NCBI RefSeq assembly: GCF_026241205.1 | Contig: NZ_JAPFQM010000001.1 | Location: 1,488,001-1,552,000, forward strand | Reading direction: 5' to 3' | Length of the DNA: 64,000 bases | Source of the DNA: Thermomicrobium sp. 4228-Ro | Lineage (GTDB): Bacteria > Chloroflexota > Chloroflexia > Thermomicrobiales > Thermomicrobiaceae | In this document: one piece after another, positions 33,264 through 41,150 of the stretch | How the letters are laid out: every line of letters begins with the position of its first letter | How positions within the stretch are numbered: the first letter of the stretch is position 1 | Program-made: the position numbers and the translations under genes | Notes under the pieces: model-generated | Told to the model about the DNA's origin: nothing | What the model saw: only the letters and a program-made list of their open reading frames with translations | Databases searched by the model: none

Positions 33264-34400
33264 ATGAGCACGAAGCGCGACTACTACGAGGTGCTCGGTG
33301 TCAGCCGGACGGCGAGCCAAGAGGAAATCCGACGTGCCTATCGCCGGCTGGCTCGCCAGTATCACCCGGACGTCAACAAGTCGCCGGACGCTGAGGAGAA
33401 GTTCAAGGAGATCAACGAAGCCTACGAAGTCCTGAGCGATCCCGAGAAGCGGGCAGCCTACGATCGCTTCGGTCATGCGGGTGTCCAGGTCGGGGCTGGT
33501 GCCGGAGCGGGGCCGAGTGCCGATCCGTTCGGTTTCGGCTCGCTCTTCACCGACCTGTTCGACTCGTTTTTCGGCGACATGACCGGCACCGCCCGCCGCA
33601 GGCCAGCCCGTGGCGCCGACCTCGAAGTGACGCTCGAGCTCGAGTTCGAGGAGGCCCTGCGCGGCGTCGAGAAGGAGCTCGAGATCGAGCGGCTCGAGGT
33701 CTGCCCGGACTGCCGCGGCACGCGCGTGCGCCACGGTGCGAAGCCGACGACCTGCCCGGTCTGCGGAGGCACGGGCCAGATCCGGCGCTACCAGCAGACG
33801 ATCCTCGGTGCGATGATCACGGCGACGACCTGCAGTCACTGCGGCGGCGAGGGGCGCGTGGTCTCGGATCCCTGTCCCACCTGCCGGGGGCGCGGGCGCA
33901 CGGTGCGGCGCCGCACGGTGCGGCTGGAGATTCCGGCTGGGATCGAGGACGGCGCGACCTTGCGGCTGACCGGCGAGGGGGAGCACGGGGAGCCGGGCGC
34001 CCCGCCGGGGAACCTGTATGTCCACGTGCGCGTGCGCCCACACGAACTCTTCCGGCGGGAGGGCTCGACGCTCTATCTCGACGTACCAGTCAACGTGGCG
34101 CAGGCTGCGCTCGGTGCCGAGGTGGAAGTCCCGACGGTCGACGGGCCGGTCGTGCTGACGATCCCACCGGGTACGCAGCCCGGCCAGCGTTTCCGGCTGC
34201 GCGGGAAGGGGGCGCCGGAACTCGGCAGTGGCCGGCGCGGAGACCTCATCGTGACCGTGCGCGTGGTGGTGCCGACCGAGCTCACGCCGCGCCAGCGCGA
34301 GCTCTTCGAGGAACTGGCTGAGTCGCTCGAGCGGCCGGACGTGCGCGAAGCGCACCGCAAGGGGCTCTTCGAGCGGATCAAGGAAGTGCTCGGCGTCTGA
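33264..34400 (+). CDS. dnaJ: Chaperone protein DnaJ
   Basis: Hsp40 co-chaperone that stimulates DnaK ATPase. The 378 residues contain a J-domain with YHPDVNK (HPD near residue 33), a Gly/Phe region with [16 protein letters not shown], four zinc motifs ([32 protein letters not shown]) and two C-terminal substrate-binding domains. ATG 33264 has AGGGG eight bases upstream and starts just before the J-domain; ATG 33246 is an alternative. It is not next to dnaK or grpE, so it may be one of several DnaJ copies. Confidence 0.94.
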   Translation: MSTKRDYYEVLGVSRTASQEEIRRAYRRLARQYHPDVNKSPDAEEKFKEINEAYEVLSDPEKRAAYDRFGHAGVQVGAGAGAGPSADPFGFGSLFTDLFDSFFGDMTGTARRRPARGADLEVTLELEFEEALRGVEKELEIERLEVCPDCRGTRVRHGAKPTTCPVCGGTGQIRRYQQTILGAMITATTCSHCGGEGRVVSDPCPTCRGRGRTVRRRTVRLEIPAGIEDGATLRLTGEGEHGEPGAPPGNLYVHVRVRPHELFRREGSTLYLDVPVNVAQAALGAEVEVPTVDGPVVLTIPPGTQPGQRFRLRGKGAPELGSGRRGDLIVTVRVVVPTELTPRQRELFEELAESLERPDVREAHRKGLFERIKEVLGV

Positions 34401-34420
34401 CCGTCCGGTGGCCGGTACAG

Positions 34421-34454
34421 GACGAGCGGCGGGTCTCGCGACCCACCGCTCGTC
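34421..34454 (+). terminator. Terminator hairpin after dnaJ
   Basis: A 14-pair stem with one mismatch (GACGAGCGGCGGGT against ACCCACCGCTCGTC) encloses the loop CTCGCG, 20 bases after the dnaJ stop. It is followed by a short TCGTTCGTCC tract. Confidence 0.8.
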
Positions 34455-34477
34455 GTTCGTCCGTAGTGCGTAACAGA

Positions 34478-34508
34478 ACGCCCCGCCCGGTTGCCCGGTA
34501 CGGGGCGT
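34478..34508 (-). terminator. Hairpin after the pilin genes
   Basis: ACGCCCCG at 34478-34485 pairs with CGGGGCGT at 34501-34508, around a 15-base loop that includes CCCGG. It lies just beyond the stop of the second pilin gene, so it probably ends the minus-strand transcript; it may also back up the dnaJ terminator. Confidence 0.55.
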
Positions 34509-34513
34509 CCCGT

Positions 34514-34678
34514 TCACGAGCCGGGAAAACTACCCACGACCGACTGGTAGAAGGTGTCGAGCGACCCACCGAGTGCGGTGAGCGCCGTGACGACGGCTAG
34601 AGCGATGAACAGGATGATCATCCCGTACTCGACGAGGCTTTGGGCGGGTAGGGCTCGGTGTACCGCATGTCGCAGCAT
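34514..34678 (-). CDS. Second Flp/Fap-type pilin
   Basis: A 54-residue protein with the Flp pilin core QSLVEYGMIILFIALAVVTA, including the invariant Glu five residues into the mature part. The residue before Gln is Ala (LPAQSLVEYG) rather than the usual Gly needed by prepilin peptidase. It starts 15 bases after the first pilin stop and continues with a short polar tail (LDTFYQSVVGSFPGS). It is probably a minor or divergent pilin. No tad secretion genes are in the window. Confidence 0.75.
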   Translation of the reverse strand: MLRHAVHRALPAQSLVEYGMIILFIALAVVTALTALGGSLDTFYQSVVGSFPGS

Positions 34679-34693
34679 TGCCCTGACGGTCCA

Positions 34694-34882
34694 TCAACCA
34701 CCGAGTTTCCCGGCGATGTTCGTCAGCAAGCCATTGATGTTCTGCCCGATCAGCGTCAGCGCACCGATGACCACGAGCGCTACCAGTGCCAGGATGAGCC
34801 CGTATTCCACCAGGCTCTGACCCTCCATCGCCCGCTGCTTCTGCACCTCGTACCACGCGAGGATGTCGTAGAGATACCGCAT
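34694..34882 (-). CDS. Flp/Fap-type pilin
   Basis: Small pilin of 62 residues for a Tad-type (type IVb) pilus. A 22-residue leader ends in Gly, followed by QSLVEYGLILALVALVVIG, with Glu at the fifth position of the hydrophobic helix and Tyr next to it, as in Flp. ATG 34882 has GGAGGGAG about nine bases upstream. It is followed by the second pilin gene, so the two are tandem duplicates. Assembly genes must lie elsewhere. Confidence 0.88.
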   Translation of the reverse strand: MRYLYDILAWYEVQKQRAMEGQSLVEYGLILALVALVVIGALTLIGQNINGLLTNIAGKLGG

Positions 34883-35162
34883 GGTCGTGACTCCCTCCGA
34901 TGACCTGCGCCGGCCGATGACGGCACGGCATCGACGACTCCAGCGAACCCCCGTCGTCCCGACCCCCTGGTGCCGCTCGTCCCGGTGGTCACCTCCCCTC
35001 TCGCTGGCGCAGCCAGGTGCGGTCGTATCGGGCGTCTACCCACACACTACGGCGTCGGAGCGGCCGGTCAGTAGATGCGCTCGTCTCGACTCGTCACGGG
35101 AACTTCGTCGTGAACCGATCGGGGGAGGACGAGTAGGAGGAGACGCCAGTTCCGAGCGGTGC
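34883..35162 (-). other. Long leader region upstream of the pilin genes
   Basis: A 280-base stretch with no supported gene between the DegS-like gene stop and the first pilin start. It contains the pilin ribosome-binding site. On the minus strand a small inverted repeat, CTGGC-TGC-GCCAG, is visible, but I see no convincing promoter. Confidence 0.4.
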
Positions 35163-36230
35163 TCAGGTCAGGGGAACGAGCAGGGTCTGGCGCAGCCGCT
35201 CGGGGGCGACCGCTTCCTCGGTCAGGGTCGCGTCCAGCTGGCGGAGCCGCTCGACGAGTGCCGGGTCGAGCGGCGGCAATGGGTCGAGCGGGGCCGGTCC
35301 GGCTGCCTCGAGGTGCGCCACCACCTGCGCCGGCTCGTAGTGGATGTCGATCCGCAGTACGGTCACGCCCGGTTGACGGGCCAGTCGCAGCGCGAGTTCC
35401 TGGAGCAGACGGTAGACGAGCAACGGGAAGGGCGGGGGAAGGGGCGTGTCCTGCTCGGGGCCCTGTACCTCGGCTTGCTCGAGACGAGCGAGGCGGGCCA
35501 GCTCGCGCACATAGCGGCGCAGCGTCTCGGTCAGTCCGAGTTCCTCGAGCACGCCGGGTGCGAGTTCGAGGAGCGTGCGACGTAGGCCGCGCACGGCTTC
35601 GCTCGCCAGCTCGCGGAGACGGAGGAGCTCGACCCGGAGGGCGGCCGAGCCCTGCCGCTCCAGCTGGAGACAGACCTCGATCTCGAGCGCGAGTGCGCTC
35701 AGGAGCTGGGCGAGCTCGTGCTCGAGGCTCCGGCGGACGAGGGCCCGCTCGCGTTCGGCTGCGAGCAGGACGTCCGTGGGCGGGATCGGCCCCACCGGTG
35801 CGGCGGACAGGAGCCGGGTGCGCCGGTCGCTCGCCCGCTCGCGCTGGCTGGTCACCTGCAGGTGCTCCTCGGCGAGCGCGAGGAGGTCGCGGAGCCGCTC
35901 CTGATACTGGAGCAGGCTCTGCCGGCGTTCCTCGAGCAACTCGAGCTGGTTCCGCAGCATGAAGAGCCGGAGCGTCGCCTCGTGGACGGTACGGTAGGCG
36001 TCGCGGATCTCGCTGCGCGGGTAGGCCTCGAGGTTCGTCTCGATCTCGCGCAGGCGGGCGCTGAGCTGGATCTCGCGCTGGCTGGCCCGTTCGACCTCGG
36101 CCGCCGTCTGGGCCAAGAGGACATCGATCTCCTCCAGCGAGCGACCGGTCTCGCCGAGTTCTGCCCGGCAAAGCTCGACGGTGCTGCGGAGTCGCTCGGT
36201 GATGGTGGCCGTGTCGCGCGTCTCGGCCAT
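35163..36230 (-). CDS. DegS-like coiled-coil protein with degenerate kinase domain
   Basis: Cytosolic protein of 355 residues that follows DegS sensor kinases from end to end. The N-terminal coiled coil includes EIRDAYRTVHEATLRL (residues 74-89) and LEERRQSLLQYQERLRDLL, matching the DegS sensor region (EIRNAYEKAHK...). The dimerisation region AAERERALVRRSLEHELAQLL aligns without gaps, but the phospho-His position is Glu170 (His171 is next to it). It continues with RTLLELAPGVLEELGLTETLRRYV. The ATP-binding part has lost the N-box Asn and both Gly boxes (AAGPAPLDPLPP). It is probably a pseudokinase. No response regulator is adjacent. ATG 36230 follows AGGGG. Confidence 0.8.
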   Translation of the reverse strand: MAETRDTATITERLRSTVELCRAELGETGRSLEEIDVLLAQTAAEVERASQREIQLSARLREIETNLEAYPRSEIRDAYRTVHEATLRLFMLRNQLELLEERRQSLLQYQERLRDLLALAEEHLQVTSQRERASDRRTRLLSAAPVGPIPPTDVLLAAERERALVRRSLEHELAQLLSALALEIEVCLQLERQGSAALRVELLRLRELASEAVRGLRRTLLELAPGVLEELGLTETLRRYVRELARLARLEQAEVQGPEQDTPLPPPFPLLVYRLLQELALRLARQPGVTVLRIDIHYEPAQVVAHLEAAGPAPLDPLPPLDPALVERLRQLDATLTEEAVAPERLRQTLLVPLT

Positions 36231-36246
36231 CGATACCCCTGACCGG

Positions 36247-36275
36247 AGTCTACGGGCGAGGACGAACGGTGACAA
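36247..36275 (-). promoter_or_regulatory. Promoter of the DegS-like gene
   Basis: On the minus strand TTGTCA (36275-36270) and TAGACT (36252-36247) are exactly 17 bases apart, close to the housekeeping consensus. Transcription would start near 36240, leaving an untranslated leader of only about 10 bases before ATG 36230. Confidence 0.6.
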
Positions 36276-36361
36276 GCTGGTCCGCGTAGGAAAGAAGTCC
36301 CACCAACGAGTGATCCGAGAGGCTGGAGCGGTGCGCTCCTCTGGGCAGCAAGGCTCCATCA

Positions 36362-36610
36362 TCACGGTTGTGGGATCACCACCGCGAGCGGTGTTGCCGG
36401 TGCGATATCGGCGTAGGGCACCGGGTCCACCCGACCCGTCAGCATGTGCTGGCAGAACACGTACTCGGTCGTGCCATACGCTGCGGGACGGTCGGACGCA
36501 GCAGCGTTTCGAGCCTGACGAGTGGACGGGGCGACCGCCCGAAACGTGCACGGGAGCATCGCTTCTCGGAGCAGGTCTCGCTGCTGGGCCAGCTGTGCGA
36601 GGGAGAGCAC
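36362..36610 (-). CDS. Possible small hypothetical protein
   Basis: An 82-residue frame from GTG 36610 in an otherwise empty 500-base gap. Third codon positions are GC-rich as in real genes here, and the sequence is not a simple shadow of a known gene. Features include LSLAQLAQQRDLLREAM near the start and a C-terminal YADIAPATPLAVVIPQP. I recognise no family. The ribosome-binding site is weak and the frame continues upstream through the antisense of the tRNA, so the start is uncertain. Confidence 0.3.
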   Translation of the reverse strand: MLSLAQLAQQRDLLREAMLPCTFRAVAPSTRQARNAAASDRPAAYGTTEYVFCQHMLTGRVDPVPYADIAPATPLAVVIPQP

Positions 36611-36690
36611 GATCCGTTGTCGGTCGTTGCCCGTGCCGACGACGCGACAGCGCGATCGCTCGGGGCGGGAGTGGCGTCGGCGCGCAGTGG

Positions 36691-36720
36691 TTGACAGGGA
36701 GCCGTCGCGACGTGTAGGCT
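36691..36720 (+). promoter_or_regulatory. Promoter of tRNA-Gln
   Basis: A perfect -35 TTGACA (36691-36696) is followed after 18 bases by TAGGCT (36715-36720). Start of transcription near 36727 fits a tRNA beginning at 36739. Confidence 0.65.
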
Positions 36721-36738
36721 TGCATAGGGCGACGACAT

Positions 36739-36809
36739 TGGCGGGTGGTGAAACGGTATCACAGGGGCCTTTGGAGTCCTTGTTCCAGGTTCGAATCCTG
36801 GCCCGCCAG
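36739..36809 (+). tRNA. tRNA-Gln (TTG anticodon)
   Basis: A full cloverleaf can be drawn: acceptor TGGCGGG with CCCGCCA, D-arm GTG/CAC, anticodon arm GGGGC-CTTTGGA-GTCCT giving anticodon TTG, and T-arm CCAGG-TTCGAAT-CCTGG. The discriminator is G at 36809. CCA is not encoded. The T-U1/A72-type first pair and anticodon both fit glutamine. Confidence 0.95.
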
Positions 36810-36815
36810 CCGGGT

Positions 36816-36848
36816 GGCATGCCCAGCCCTTCGACGACCGGGCATGCC
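36816..36848 (+). repeat. Inverted repeat between tRNA-Gln and glmU
   Basis: GGCATGCCC at 36816-36824 pairs with GGGCATGCC at 36840-36848 over a 15-base loop. It may act as the tRNA terminator. The likely glmU start ATG (36844) lies within the second arm, so the hairpin could also affect glmU translation in read-through transcripts. Confidence 0.5.
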
Positions 36849-38280
36849 CGTCCAGACGACGAACGTGGACGAGAAGCCTGACGCAACGCAAACGTCGAGT
36901 GGCGAGGCGCTCGCCGTGGTCGTCCTCGCGGGCGGTCTGGGAACCCGGATGCGTTCCCGCACGCCGAAGGAACTGCATCCGCTCGCCGGGCGGCCGCTCA
37001 TCAGCTACGTCCTCGACGCCGTGCAGGCGCTCCCCGCAGTGCAGCGCATCCTCGTCACGAGTCCCGCGAAGGTAGAGCTCGTCGCGTGTGTGCCGCCGGG
37101 TTGGGAGATCGTCTACCAGGCGGAGCCGCTGGGGACTGGCCATGCCCTCGCCCAGGCGCTGCCCCACCTTCGTCCCGAAGTCAGCTGGGTGCTGCTCGTC
37201 TTCGGCGACCATCCCTTGCTGACGGCGCCCGATCTGGAACGGCTCTGTGCAGCAGCCCAAGCGCAGCGACCGCTCGCTGCCGTGCTCACGACGGTGTTGT
37301 CCGACCCGGCCGCCTACGGGCGGATCCAGCGTGACGAGCAGGGCCGCGTCATCGGGGTGGTCGAAGCGCGCGAGGACACGACGGCCTACGCGGGGCCAGT
37401 CGAGGTGGTCAGCGGAGCGACGCTCTACCAGCGACAGTGGCTCGAAGAGGCTCTCCCGCAGGTGCCGCGCAGCCCCTCGGGTGAGTACTACCACACGTCC
37501 CTCGTCGGGCTTGCCGCCGCGACAGCACATCCCGGCGAGCCCGTCATCACGGTGGTCGCACCACCGGAGACCGCGCTCGGTGTCAACGACCGGATCGACC
37601 TGGCGCGGGCCGAGGCGGTCCTGCGCGACCGGATCGTGCAGGCGCACCAGCGGGCTGGGGTGACGGTGGTCGATCCGGCAACGACCTGGATCGAGCCGGA
37701 GGTCGAGATCGAGCCGGACGCTCGGATCGAGCCGTTCACGATCCTGCGTGGACGGACGCGCATTGCCAGCGGGGCCTGCGTCGGCCCGCACGCGGTCGTG
37801 CGCGACAGCGTGATCGGGCCGGAGAGCGTTGTGGTTGCCTCGGTGATCGAGGAATCGGTCGTCGGAGCACGCGTGCACGTCGGACCCTACAGCCACTTGC
37901 GGCCGGGTACGGTCGTGGAGGACGGCGTGCACATCGGGAACTTCGCCGAACTCAAGAACGCGCGGATCGGGCGCGAGACGCGCATCGGCCACGTGAGCTA
38001 TATCGGTGATGCCGATCTGGGCGAGCGCGTGAACATCGGTGCCGGGACAGTCACCTGCAATTTCGACGGCGTGGCCAAGCACCGCACGGTCGTCGAGGAC
38101 GAGGCCTTCATCGGAAGCGATACGATGCTGGTCGCACCGGTGCGGGTCGGCCGGGGGGCGCGGACCGGTGCCGGGAGCGTGGTGACGAAAGATGTCGCGC
38201 CTGGTGCGACGGTTGTCGGCGTGCCGGCGCGGCCGATCGAGTTGCGGCGAGCACGTCGCGACGGACGGACGGGGGCGTAG
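36844..38280 (+). CDS. glmU: Bifunctional UDP-GlcNAc pyrophosphorylase / GlcN-1-P acetyltransferase
   Basis: Makes UDP-GlcNAc for wall and envelope synthesis. The 478 residues start with a nucleotidyltransferase domain (VVVLAGGLGTRMRSRTPKELHPLAGRP near residue 25; LGTGHALAQALP; VFGDHPLLT) and end with a left-handed beta-helix of hexapeptide repeats (VGPYSHLRPGTVV, HIGNFAELKNARIG, YIGDADLGERVNIGAGTV), containing the acetyltransferase residues. ATG 36844 lacks a good ribosome-binding site; GTG 36865 in the same frame is possible. prs follows four bases after the stop. Confidence 0.95.
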   Translation: MPVQTTNVDEKPDATQTSSGEALAVVVLAGGLGTRMRSRTPKELHPLAGRPLISYVLDAVQALPAVQRILVTSPAKVELVACVPPGWEIVYQAEPLGTGHALAQALPHLRPEVSWVLLVFGDHPLLTAPDLERLCAAAQAQRPLAAVLTTVLSDPAAYGRIQRDEQGRVIGVVEAREDTTAYAGPVEVVSGATLYQRQWLEEALPQVPRSPSGEYYHTSLVGLAAATAHPGEPVITVVAPPETALGVNDRIDLARAEAVLRDRIVQAHQRAGVTVVDPATTWIEPEVEIEPDARIEPFTILRGRTRIASGACVGPHAVVRDSVIGPESVVVASVIEESVVGARVHVGPYSHLRPGTVVEDGVHIGNFAELKNARIGRETRIGHVSYIGDADLGERVNIGAGTVTCNFDGVAKHRTVVEDEAFIGSDTMLVAPVRVGRGARTGAGSVVTKDVAPGATVVGVPARPIELRRARRDGRTGA

Positions 38281-38284
38281 GACG

Positions 38285-39223
38285 GTGGACGGCCGGTTGC
38301 AGATCTTCGCCGGAAACGCGAACCCGCACCTGGCTCAAGCGATCGTGAGCGTTCTGGAAACACCGCTCGGCCGGGCGGAAGTCTCGAGCTGGAGCGACGG
38401 AGAGACACGGGTGCGCTTGGAAGAGAACGTGCGCGGTTCCGATGTGTTCGTGATCCAGTCGCTCTGCGCACCGGTGAACCAGAACATCATGGAACTCTTG
38501 ATCATGCTCGACGCGGTCAAGCGTGCCTCGGCAGCGCGTATCACGGCGGTCATCCCGTACTACGCCTACGCGCGCCAGGAAAAGAAGACAGCCGGCCGGG
38601 AGCCGATCAGCGCGAAGCTCCTGGCCAACCTGCTCACGACCGCCGGTGCCGACCGCGTCCTGACGATCGATCTCCATGCACCGGCGATCGAGGGGTTCTT
38701 CGACATTCCAGTCGATCACTTGCGGGCGACGCCGATCCTGGCGGCCCATTTCCGGCGGCTCGGCCTCACTGACTTCGTCGTGGTAGCACCCGATGCTGGG
38801 GCTGTCTTGCGCGCCGATGAATTCCGGCGCCGGTCCGGTGGCGGTCTGGCGATCATCTCCAAGCAGCGGCCCGGACCGGAACAAGCTGAGATTCTCGAAA
38901 TGGTCGGCGATGTCGAGGGGCGCGATGCGGTCATCGTCGACGACATCATCGCGACGGGGGGTACCCTGCTCAAGGCAGCAGAACTCCTGCGCGAGCGCGG
39001 TGCCCGGTGCATCTTCGCCGCGGCAGTGCATGGGGTGTTCGCTGGGAACGCCCTGGAACGCATCCAGGCATCGCCGATCGAGCGGGTCTTCGTGACCGAT
39101 ACGATTCCGTTACCGGAAGGGGTGCGCACGGACAAGGTGGAGGTGCTGACAGTCGCTCCGCTGTTGGCGGAAGCGATCATGCGGATCCATAAGGACCTGA
39201 GCATCAGTGCGCTCTTCACCTGA
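38285..39223 (+). CDS. prs: Ribose-phosphate pyrophosphokinase
   Basis: Makes PRPP from ribose-5-phosphate and ATP for nucleotide, His and Trp synthesis. The 312 residues include LQIFAGNANPHLAQ at the start, the flexible loop PYYAYARQEKKTAGREPIS, TIDLHAPAIEGFF, the catalytic APDAGAVLRADEF region and the PRPP-binding loop AVIVDDIIATGGTLLKAA. GTG 38285 follows AGGA. glmU-prs order is common in bacteria, so both are likely in one operon. Confidence 0.96.
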   Translation: MDGRLQIFAGNANPHLAQAIVSVLETPLGRAEVSSWSDGETRVRLEENVRGSDVFVIQSLCAPVNQNIMELLIMLDAVKRASAARITAVIPYYAYARQEKKTAGREPISAKLLANLLTTAGADRVLTIDLHAPAIEGFFDIPVDHLRATPILAAHFRRLGLTDFVVVAPDAGAVLRADEFRRRSGGGLAIISKQRPGPEQAEILEMVGDVEGRDAVIVDDIIATGGTLLKAAELLRERGARCIFAAAVHGVFAGNALERIQASPIERVFVTDTIPLPEGVRTDKVEVLTVAPLLAEAIMRIHKDLSISALFT

Positions 39224-39258
39224 CCGCTCGCCGCTTCCTGCGGGGCCACCCCGGGAGT

Positions 39259-40524
39259 GTGCACTTGAGTAGTCCCTGGAGAGAACTGATCCTCTTCGTT
39301 GTTGCAGCGGTGGTACTCGTCACCACTGCCCTGGTCGATCTGGCCAGCTGTCTACCGGCTCGCCGCTCGCTCCGTGAGTTCCTGGCTGAACTCAGCGAGG
39401 CGGCGAACGGTAACGGCGAGCGGACACTCGACGAGTTGCGCACGGCGCGCCCGGCAGTACGCCTGGTGCAAGGGGTCGCCTTTCTCGTCCTCGTGCTGCT
39501 GGCGGTGCGCTTGGGCCAGCTTTGGTGGCCCGCCCACTCACTGGCCTTCGCGGGGCTGCTGGCGACGGTCGCGCTGGTCGTCTTGGCCAGTGCGGTACCG
39601 CTCGCTGTGCTCGCCCGACGGCCATTGCCGAGTAGCCGGGCGCGCACGCTCGCTGTCACGCTCGGGCGCTTCGGTGCACCGTTGCGGGCAGCCAGCGACC
39701 TCGTCGAGCGTGTCGTCGCCCTGGCCATTCCGGCGGTGCCGGCCGCGCTTGCCCCGGCTGCGACCCCGGCCGCTGCTGGCGGGGAAGCGGTGGAAGAGGC
39801 CGAGGAGCTGATCGAGCGGGTGCTCCGGCTCGATCGGCTGACGGCGCGCGACATCATGGTGCCGCGCACCGATATCGTCGCGGTGCCGTTCGCGGCATCG
39901 GTGCGCGAGGCGATCGCGATCGCACGCGAGAGCAAGCACTCGCGGCTGCCGGTGTACCAGGGAACGATCGACCGGATCGTCGGTATCGTCCACGTGCGTG
40001 ACCTCTTGCGCTTCGCGCTCGAATCGGCCGAGGGGATCAAGGTCGGCGACGTGATGCGCGAGGCCTACTTCATTCCGGAGACGAAGCGGGTGGACGAGCT
40101 CTTGCGTGACCTGCAGCGCCAGCGCGTCCACATGGCGATCGTGGTCGACGAGTTCGGCGGGACAGCCGGCATCGTGACCATCGAGGACGTCCTCGAGGAG
40201 ATCGTCGGGGAGATCCAGGACGAGTACGATGTCGAAGCGCCGCTCGTCGAGCGGGTGAGCGCCGAGGAAGCGATCGTCGACGGGCGGATCTCGCTCGAGG
40301 AGATCGCCGATATCTTCGGCGTCTCGCTCGAGGACGAAGAGACCTCGACGATCGGTGGGCTCGTCCAAACGCACCTCGGGCGTATCCCGCAAGCGGGTGA
40401 GTCGGTAGCGGTCGACGGACTTGAGGTAACGGTGCTCGAGGTGGACGGGAACCGGGTGCGGAAGCTCCGCGTGCGTCGCATCCCGGCCCCGGTCCAGCGC
40501 AGTGACGACGAGGAACGCACCTGA
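39259..40524 (+). CDS. CBS-pair and CorC_HlyC domain membrane protein
   Basis: Membrane protein of the HlyC/CorC (CNNM-like) family, 421 residues. The N-terminal part has about three membrane segments (residues 10-30, 72-90 and 94-116), but it is not a standard full DUF21 domain. Two CBS domains follow (TARDIMVPRTDIVAV about 194 and KVGDVMREAYFIPE about 262), with the motif VVDEFGGTAGIVTIEDVLEEIVGEIQDEYD, then a CorC_HlyC domain to the C-terminus. Divalent cation transport or regulation is suggested by the family but not proven. GTG 39259 is weakly supported. It is followed eight bases later by birA. Confidence 0.85.
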   Translation: MHLSSPWRELILFVVAAVVLVTTALVDLASCLPARRSLREFLAELSEAANGNGERTLDELRTARPAVRLVQGVAFLVLVLLAVRLGQLWWPAHSLAFAGLLATVALVVLASAVPLAVLARRPLPSSRARTLAVTLGRFGAPLRAASDLVERVVALAIPAVPAALAPAATPAAAGGEAVEEAEELIERVLRLDRLTARDIMVPRTDIVAVPFAASVREAIAIARESKHSRLPVYQGTIDRIVGIVHVRDLLRFALESAEGIKVGDVMREAYFIPETKRVDELLRDLQRQRVHMAIVVDEFGGTAGIVTIEDVLEEIVGEIQDEYDVEAPLVERVSAEEAIVDGRISLEEIADIFGVSLEDEETSTIGGLVQTHLGRIPQAGESVAVDGLEVTVLEVDGNRVRKLRVRRIPAPVQRSDDEERT

Positions 40525-40532
40525 GCGGGGCG

Positions 40533-41150
40533 ATGGTCGTCTGGCAGATCCACCGCTACGAGCGGGTAACGACGACGATGGATATCGCCGCGGAGCTGGC
40601 TGCCCAGGGGGCACCAGCCGGGACGGTCGTGCTGGCCGAGGAACAGACCGAGGGCCGGGGACGCGAGGGACGGCGCTGGCTCGCCCCACCCGGTACGTCG
40701 CTGCTCTTCACCGTGATCGCGCGCCCACCCTTCGCGGTCGTGCAGGACGAGCGGCTCTCGGTGCGCGTGGCCGAGCGTGTCGCTGCGGCGATCGCCCGCA
40801 CCTGCGGTCTGCAGCCGACGATCAAGGAGCCGAACGACCTCCTGGTGGATGGACGCAAACTGGTTGGCATCCTGCTCCAGAGCCGCGTACGCGGCGAGAC
40901 GCTCGAGTATCTCCTCATCGGGATCGGCATCAACGTCAATATCCCGGCCGAGCAGCTCCCGCTCCCGACGGCGACCAGCCTCCTGGTCGAACTCGGCCGC
41001 CCGGTGGACCGCGAGGAGTTGCTCCGGGTGGTCCTGGAGGAGCTCGAGCGCGATCAGCAACTGTTCCCACTGGAGACGAAGGCGCTAACGCTCCAGAGCG
41101 TTGCGCACCCGACGGAGTGCCAGGAACGTCCAGAGCGCTGCCCCGGGTGA
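40533..41150 (+). CDS. birA: Biotin-[acetyl-CoA-carboxylase] ligase
   Basis: Attaches biotin to carboxylase carrier proteins. The 205 residues contain TTTMDIAAELAAQGAPAG, the biotinyl-AMP binding loop EEQTEGRGREGRRW (residues 36-49), NDLLVDGRKLVGILLQ and GIGINVNIP. The N-terminal DNA-binding domain is absent, and the C-terminal small domain appears missing or very short, so this is a minimal catalytic form. Its last 66 bases overlap the 3' end of the gene on the other strand; the tail from about residue 183 is thus constrained by both. Confidence 0.9.
   Translation: MVVWQIHRYERVTTTMDIAAELAAQGAPAGTVVLAEEQTEGRGREGRRWLAPPGTSLLFTVIARPPFAVVQDERLSVRVAERVAAAIARTCGLQPTIKEPNDLLVDGRKLVGILLQSRVRGETLEYLLIGIGINVNIPAEQLPLPTATSLLVELGRPVDREELLRVVLEELERDQQLFPLETKALTLQSVAHPTECQERPERCPG

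Noticed and set aside
31625-33271. 548-codon minus-strand frame opposite the PotD-like gene
   Set aside because: Antisense shadow in GC-rich DNA; the plus strand carries a Tat/lipobox signal and binding-protein motifs.
36439-38082. 547-codon minus-strand frame opposite glmU
   Set aside because: Shadow of glmU, rich in Arg, Asp and His as usual for antisense reading here.
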